From contig OZ005659.1 in NCBI GenBank assembly GCA_963930645.1, positions 164,812,034-164,876,033 of the forward strand: a stretch of DNA of 64,000 bases, written 5' to 3'. How positions within the stretch are numbered: position 1 is the stretch's first letter; every line of letters starts with the position of its first letter. A program made the translations under genes and the position numbers. This DNA comes from Salticus scenicus (taxonomy: Eukaryota; Arthropoda; Arachnida; Araneae; Salticidae). Positions 58,401 to 64,000 of the stretch are shown piece by piece. Below the pieces are notes generated by a model that did no database searches, had not been told where the DNA came from, and saw nothing but the letters and a program-made list of their open reading frames with translations.

Positions 58401-58900
58401 GTGACATGTGACCATGCGCATCTTGCAGATGCTAAACGGTCAGCGGCTAGAATAGAAAAAAGAAACTTAAGATTAGGCACAAGCAAGAAGTTAGGAAAAA
58501 CCTAAAAAAAAAAAAAAAAAAAAAAAAACTGATAAAAGATGAGAAGAAACTGATGAACAACGTAAAACACAGTGAAGATGCTCAACGGATTAGCTAGAAA
58601 AGAAGATGAATGTGAAAAAATGTGATTCAGGTATCACAAAAAGGCTGAAAGGAAAGCTGTTCAAAGATCAGAAACTTCCGATAGGTGACAAACCTTGTTT
58701 TGTGCAAACGCTCAACAAGCAGCGGCTAGAAGATAACAAAAATTCAAAGACCAGGTATAAACCAGGTGTCAAACACGTTGTAAGGAAAGCTGAACGAAGA
58801 CAAGAAGACATTTAACAGTAAGAAGCTAAGTTGCGTACAATTGGTCAATGGACAGCGATTAAAAGGCAAAAAGAAACTGTAGAAGCAACCTTATATTTGA
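58400..58900 (+). repeat. Degenerate ~135-bp tandem repeat, purine-rich
   Basis: A phrase like GCTCAACGG-CAGCGGCTAGAA recurs at about 58430, 58578, 58708 and 58843 (steps of about 148, 130 and 135). Each is followed by a lysine-codon-like AAAAG-rich tract. A 69-codon frame (58606-58815) crosses two units and has no known domain. It could be a decayed repetitive coding region. Confidence 0.4.
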
Positions 58901-59780
58901 ATTCAAACTAGACGTCATATTGATACAAACTATCGAGCATTGAATGCTTACAATTGGATCCTATATGCACTTTCCGATCTTTTTATTTCTGATTATGCCT
59001 TTCAAAATATTGAAAAATGTTATGCGGAAAATTAGCTCATAGAATCATTTAGGATATATTGTTTCATTGAAGAAGTTGAATTGCTTCAAATTTTTAAACC
59101 GACATAACATTTGATAACTCGTCTTAAATTCTAAAATTACTATTTTAATTCTGGCTACGCCAAATAGATCTACTAGTAATAAAATACATAACTATATTTG
59201 GGATTAAAATTTATCCCCCCCCCAACTTAAATATATATAAATATATATATAGCGTATTTTATCTATCCCGTATCTATGTGTGCATGTGTCAGGATTTAAA
59301 ATATTTTCAACGCAACTTTTTTCCTATAAGAATCGAAATTTTTTCCTCCTGCAATGTACCCAGAAAAAGTAAATATTTAATCGAACCCATATGTTAAGTT
59401 TCTTACTTTCCTTGGTTGAAATTGCGGGGTGCAAGAACTTGACGGTTGTTGACTGAAAGCTTTTCCTTAGAGTGTCTAAAATTGTAAGCACAGCTCTGGG
59501 TAAACGATTAGGCCCTCACCTTTAAAAGCCTATATCAATGGTGTTATTCCGTTGCACATTTCATACATTTACACTTGTGAATGCTCTGCGTAGAAATACG
59601 AGACAGTTTGAGTAAGTATTGCATATCTATCAAGATTAACAATTTTCATCATTCGTTGAAGATCCTATTAATTCAAGATTTTTCCCCAGCTGCTTCAATG
59701 GTGGTTATTTGATGTTTTATCAGATATCTGATATTCATGGTACACGCATGTAGTCGTATGCAAAAATTAAAACTTCATTG
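58900..59780. other. AT-rich non-coding stretch
   Basis: No gene recognised. C9 at about 59215 and a (TA)-rich run at 59228-59250. Confidence 0.45.
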
Positions 59781-60065
59781 CTGCCTCAGAGATGATATGC
59801 TCCTCTTTCTGCCCTTTGTTGCGTGGGTTTTAATCCCGGCACACCTGCTATAAATAAATTATCGCCCTCTGTCGGTTGAGACTCAATGCCTGGCGAATTT
59901 TGTAAACTCTTGTTGAATTCTCAATAAACGTTCGGAACAGTTCCCTTTGCCTCGTTCACTTGTTGCCCGAGACACTGAAGCGCTCCAAGACACTGAAGCG
60001 ATCCCCCGACATCGCTCCAAGAGCGATGAGCGGGGACTGTCCCTCGTTCAGAGATGATATGCCTC
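59780..60065 (+). repeat. GC-richer repeat block with tRNA-like A/B-box words
   Basis: CAGAGATGATATGC occurs at 59787-59800 and again at 60050-60063. After the first copy comes GGTTTTAATCCCGGCAC (59826-59842), close to a tRNA B-box with flank. TGCCTCAGAGATGA resembles an A-box. Between the copies are TATAAATA (59849), AATAAA (59924) and a short tandem GACACTGAAGCG (59972 and 59989). This may be a tRNA-derived SINE head or a solo LTR-like piece; the two copies could also be a target duplication. A functional tRNA is unlikely, as no complete cloverleaf was found. Confidence 0.35.
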
Positions 60066-60797
60066 TGTTCTCGTGCGCTAACTATAATGCAAATTTCAAA
60101 GTCATTTGCACCTTGATAACTTGTCATTGTAGTACCAGAAACCGCTCTAAAAGTTTTGATATACATGTTTTCTTATATAGACGTTGTTGATCGCATTATA
60201 TTAATGCTAATTAATCACATACAACCTTTAGTTGTACACTTAGATTTATACTAGATTTTTCTGCCCCATCAGTAAATTTGCCGCGATCGTACTGACAAAA
60301 TATAATTAAAAAAATAAATAAATTATGTTATTTTAATTTATTAGAATATTAGATTCACTTTATTTAATATAAAATATATGCTTATTACCTAATCAAATTT
60401 TGTATGATTAAAATAGCGATACTGACCTTTTACTACACGTTGTTCATATCTGAAAAATATTTAATCCTTTTTACCTTTATGAACCCAAGAATATATGCTG
60501 TAACTCAAATTGAGTTTCTTCTATTTTACCACGTTTTTATTAATTCGCTATCTTGTTTGTTTGTTTGTCCAGTACAAATCTTGCAATCAATTTTTAATTA
60601 ACTTCCTGACTAGTTAGATATTCGAAACTTTTAGAATAGCTCAGAACACGATGATAATGCATTCTTTTAATAATTTTATTCAATTAATAAATGTTTGAAA
60701 ATTTCTTATAATTGCTCTCTTTACTACGCATTTGATCATTCCCTTTCAAGTTGATGGGATAATTCATCAAAATTGTTTTTAAAAAAGTATTTATTAA
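60066..60797. other. AT-rich non-coding stretch
   Basis: No gene recognised on either strand. Confidence 0.5.
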
Positions 60798-60799
60798 TA

Positions 60800-61012
60800 C
60801 AGTCGGTAACAAAAGTGTCCGAACACTGGTAAAAATTCCTATGTAAAAAAAGTACACTTCATACTGTTTTCTTAAATAAATCCTTATCGAATCATGTTCT
60901 TACGCTGACTAAGAACAGGATTCAACAAGGATTTATTTAACAAAACCGTATGAAGTGTACTTTTTTTACATAGGAATATTTTCTAGTGTTCGGACAATTT
61001 TGTTACCGACTG
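60800..61012. mobile_element. Palindromic MITE, copy 2, TA target sites
   Basis: A 213-bp element with ends CAGTCGGTAACAAAAGTGTC and its near-complement ACAATTTTGTTACCGACTG, flanked by TA at 60798-60799 and 61013-61014. Nearly the whole sequence is one palindrome with its centre near 60903. It is the same length and family as 55103-55315. Tc1/mariner-type target and no coding capacity. Confidence 0.9.
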
Positions 61013-61119
61013 TACATAGAATTGTCAAGTTTATATGATTCAACAGAAAATTCAAAAACGTGGTATATAAAAAGTTCATTTTATCTTGTAATTATTAAAT
61101 TTAATTTTCTTATATTTAC

Positions 61120-61126
<7 letters not shown>

Positions 61127-61201
<75 letters not shown>
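61127..61201. repeat. (TA)n microsatellite
   Basis: About 37 uninterrupted TA units, the longest simple repeat in the window. The 87-codon YI-repeat frame across it is not a gene. Confidence 0.95.
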
Positions 61202-61204
<3 letters not shown>

Positions 61205-61454
61205 TTTTTTTTATTTTTAATTTTTAATTTAATTTATTTTTTAATATAAATGCAAATGGATTTAAAATTTAATATATTTTAATGAAAATTACTTATATAA
61301 TACATGTCTCTCAGACTAAGAAATGATATCAAAGAAATGGATTTTCAAATAAGAATAGTTTAACATTGACTTGTAGAGAAATAATAAGAGAAATATAGAA
61401 TTGCTAATATGAACAAAACGGCTTGATATTCTTAATCTCCGACAAAATAAGAAG

Positions 61455-61990
61455 GATATGACGATTTTGTCTGTGTTTTTGTCAGTGGGTTTGTAGTTTC
61501 CGAACAAATAAACTAATTTCAATGCTTTTTATTTTCTTTTCTCTCTCTCTCTCTCCCTTTATATATATATAATGCGCAATATGTCTTATAAATGCGTATA
61601 TTTTATGCATATGTGTATTTATTTGTTTAAAATTCATTTTCAAATTCCTTTTTAATTGGATTATTATTTTCGAAAGATATTATTTTTTGCATTAATATAT
61701 TTCCATTAAAAGTTTTCTAAGTTTTCTAAGTGTGACGACTTTGTCTGTGTTTTTGTCAATGGATTTGTAACTTCCAAACAAATAAACTAATTTCAATGCG
61801 CTTTTTTTTAAAACTTTGTTTTAATCGGGACTATAAATTGCGCAATATTTTATGTAAATGCGTATGTTTTATATATATGCATATTTATATGCATAAAATT
61901 CATTTTCAAACTCCTTTTCAATTGGAGTATTACTTTTGAAAGATATTACTTTTTGCATTAATATATTTCCATTAAACGTTTTCTAATGAG
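61455..61990. repeat. ~275-bp tandem duplication
   Basis: TTTGTCTGTGTTTTTGTCA occurs at about 61466 and 61740. Both copies continue through AACAAATAAACTAATTTCAA, GCGCAATAT, TTCATTTTCAAA and TTTTTGCATTAATATATTTC. The copies differ mainly in the (TA)-rich middle. Confidence 0.85.
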
Positions 61991-63139
61991 CTGCTTAATG
62001 GTTGCTTACTAAAATATAAATCAGAAAATTAAAAGTATTATGTGAAAAGTTAAAGTGAAATTGCAATGTTAATGAGCAAATTTAAAGTGAATTTTTGAAA
62101 TAAATAATTTAGGGTGCAATTATGTATTTAAAATTACATTAGTTTTAAATACATAATTTATACATGCAATTTTCTTTATGTATACCAGATGTCGCATAAA
62201 TCTGTAGATTATTTAGAAATTCAAGGAATTTAAAGAATTGAACGCGGTTTGTCACAAAGTTATTCCTGTGAAATTTATTACTATTATTTTGGTTTAAAAA
62301 AGTTTATAAAAAGTTATTTTTATTTTATTTTTAGTTTTAGTTGAGAGCGTTGAACCAGAGAAAAAAATCATACATTTCCATAGGAAATTATATTTATCTG
62401 GATGAAGGTAAATGTTTAGATGCATAACACTTTTATTAAAATAAGAAATGCCCGCCATTACCACAAATTAATGTTTACAAGCAAATTACAACACTGATAA
62501 CTACAGTATTTAGCATATCCTATCGAATACAGATTTCATGACTAAGGGCATATTTTTACTGTAGCAAAGAAGATGGGTTAAATTAAAATCTTAAAAATCA
62601 GAAAGTAGCTGTTAACTGAAGAACCCTGAATTTTATAGGAGATTGATTTGTGAATTTTTTGCTGTTGCGTCTATGCAGTGCCCTCGCCCTCTATTGACAA
62701 ACTTTTTAAGTTTTTTTTCTTTATTAACCCAAAATCATCTTTCAAAAGAAGATTTTTTTTCGCAAACCTCCTTAAATTTTCCCAATAATTTCATTTTTTT
62801 TTTTTTTTTTTTTTTTAATGAATTTTTAAGATATGTACAGTTTTATGAGGCATCCGGTGTGTGTGTATATATATATATATAATTTGAATTATTTAGTACC
62901 GTTGTAACACTCAGCAGACAAAAGATAGATGAAGATACCAACATAAATTAAATTTTAATTGAGATTTATTTCGATTAAAATTATATATGTATATGCATAT
63001 ATATATATGCCTATATATATATGCCTATATATATATATATATGCATATATATATATGCCTATTTTTTTTACTCCATGATCACTGCAATTTTGTTCTGATT
63101 AACTGTGTGTTTAACCGTTAACTGACTGTTAAATTTTTA
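61991..63139. other. AT-rich non-coding stretch with microsatellites
   Basis: No gene. T23 at about 62794-62816 and alternating (TA)n/ATGCC(TA)n at 62862-62882 and 62983-63062. Confidence 0.55.
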
Positions 63140-63503
63140 CATGTGTTAGATCATTCAAGCGTCAGTTTCTTTTATATTTTATAAAGTAATTTTGTATTTT
63201 AATCTCCATTTTATAAAAAATTTATATTGATATTTTTATTTTAAATGGTTTTGGAACTTCATCCTCAGGTAATCGTTTTATTTTGATCTTCGCTTTTTAT
63301 GTTTTTTCTATGGGTGTTTCTACATGTATAGGTTATTCAAGTGTCAGTTTCTTTTATATTTTATAAAGAAATTTGTATTTTTATTTTAATCTCCATTTTT
63401 TTATAAAATTTATATATATTTTTTTTTTAAATGGTTTTGGATCATCATTCTTAGGTAATCGTTTTATTTCGATCTTCGTTTTTTTGTTTTTCTATGGGTG
63501 TTT
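63140..63503. repeat. 181-bp tandem duplication
   Basis: TCAGTTTCTTTTATATTTTA lies at about 63163 and 63344. Both copies share TTTTAATCTCCATTTT, AAATGGTTTTGGA, GGTAATCGTTTTATTT and TTCTATGGGTGTTTC. Confidence 0.85.
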
Positions 63504-63769
63504 CGGGCCTGTGAACAAAGAAATTCTTGGCTTTTGCTTTCTTTGTTACAGAAAAACATCCATTTTTTAGCATATTTGCATTCTACCAGGCCCTTGAAAA
63601 CGTTAGAATGCAAATTATGCTTTATTCTTCTTCCAATTTCCAATATTCATTTCAATTTTTATTTAATTCTTTTGTGGTTTGATTTGGGTGGTCTTCGCTT
63701 ATGATCCAAATAATTGGTTTAATGCTGATGTGAATCGTCTTTAAATTTTATGCACTGATATTTTTGTAT

Positions 63770-63827
<58 letters not shown>

Positions 63828-64000
63828 GTATATATATGTGTACATTTATATCATTACTGACACACAATAAAAAAAATTGTTTTTTTCTCTTAAAATGAAA
63901 GAATGAAAATAACTCAACTTGAATGAATTTTCTCTCTTTTGCTTAAAAAAAACGCACTCTCTCATCTTGATTCAAATTGAAGAAATTGAATGCGTTAACA
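63504..64000. other. AT-rich non-coding end of window with (TA)n
   Basis: No gene recognised. The (TA)n run with TATG interruptions spans about 63773-63841. Confidence 0.55.

Noticed and set aside
59780..59850. A functional tRNA gene
   Set aside because: B-box-like and A-box-like words are present but no cloverleaf with paired acceptor, anticodon and T stems could be drawn.
60986..61249. 87-codon frame with a long YIYI repeat
   Set aside because: Direct translation of the (TA)n microsatellite.

Overview
The window is AT-rich, intron/intergenic-type eukaryotic DNA with almost no protein-coding content. It holds homopolymer and (TA)n tracts, several classes of animal transposon, and no operons, Shine-Dalgarno sites or prokaryotic genes. 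The mix of Tc1/mariner-like, pogo-like, hAT-like and Penelope-like elements, a gypsy-type LTR-retrotransposon derivative, a tRNA-derived SINE and satellite-like arrays points to an animal, most probably an arthropod. A chelicerate such as a spider would fit, but this is inference. No rRNA or convincing complete tRNA gene was seen.

Layout. 1-2.7 kb: AT-rich DNA and a decayed Tc1-like element. 3.1-5.3 kb: a minus-strand 497-codon intact reading frame that joins a gypsy-type aspartic protease fold, an acidic/coiled-coil stretch, an RRM-like domain resembling nucleolin, and a gypsy integrase C-terminal tail; a GC-richer LTR-like block lies just downstream. 5.3-13.4 kb: two diverged copies of a ~2.4-kb segment, each carrying private insertions, with an inverted pair of Penelope-like fragments (GIY-YIG and hammerhead-like motif) and hairpin MITEs between them. 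15.8-20.4 kb: degenerate tandem repeats and a large inverted-repeat structure. 23.9 kb: a frame-broken THAP-domain exon. 24.6-30.3 kb: tandem arrays, including a near-perfect 1,028-bp duplication with C-run/G-run palindromes. 30.4 kb: one candidate real coding exon (plus strand, consensus splice donor). 32-34 kb: a 2-kb non-autonomous DNA element with a 6-bp target duplication. 37.8-42 kb: a satellite whose ~360-bp ancestral unit acquired a 174-bp pogo-like MITE before amplification. 44.6-46 kb: a second Tc1-like element. 46.1-49.4 kb: a minisatellite and a 1.8-kb terminal-inverted-repeat element carrying a nested ~170-bp array. 51-61 kb: a SINE, several MITEs, and a third Tc1-like relic interrupted by a Penelope-like insertion. 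61-64 kb: microsatellites and two local tandem duplications.

The window therefore reads as a repeat graveyard around, at most, one 5' exon of a host gene (about 30.5 kb), one decayed THAP exon and one unusual retroelement-derived chimeric ORF. The chimeric ORF is the best candidate for something undescribed. The MITE-bearing satellite and the Penelope/hammerhead fragments are the best structural observations. All family assignments come from reading motifs by eye; no database search was possible.
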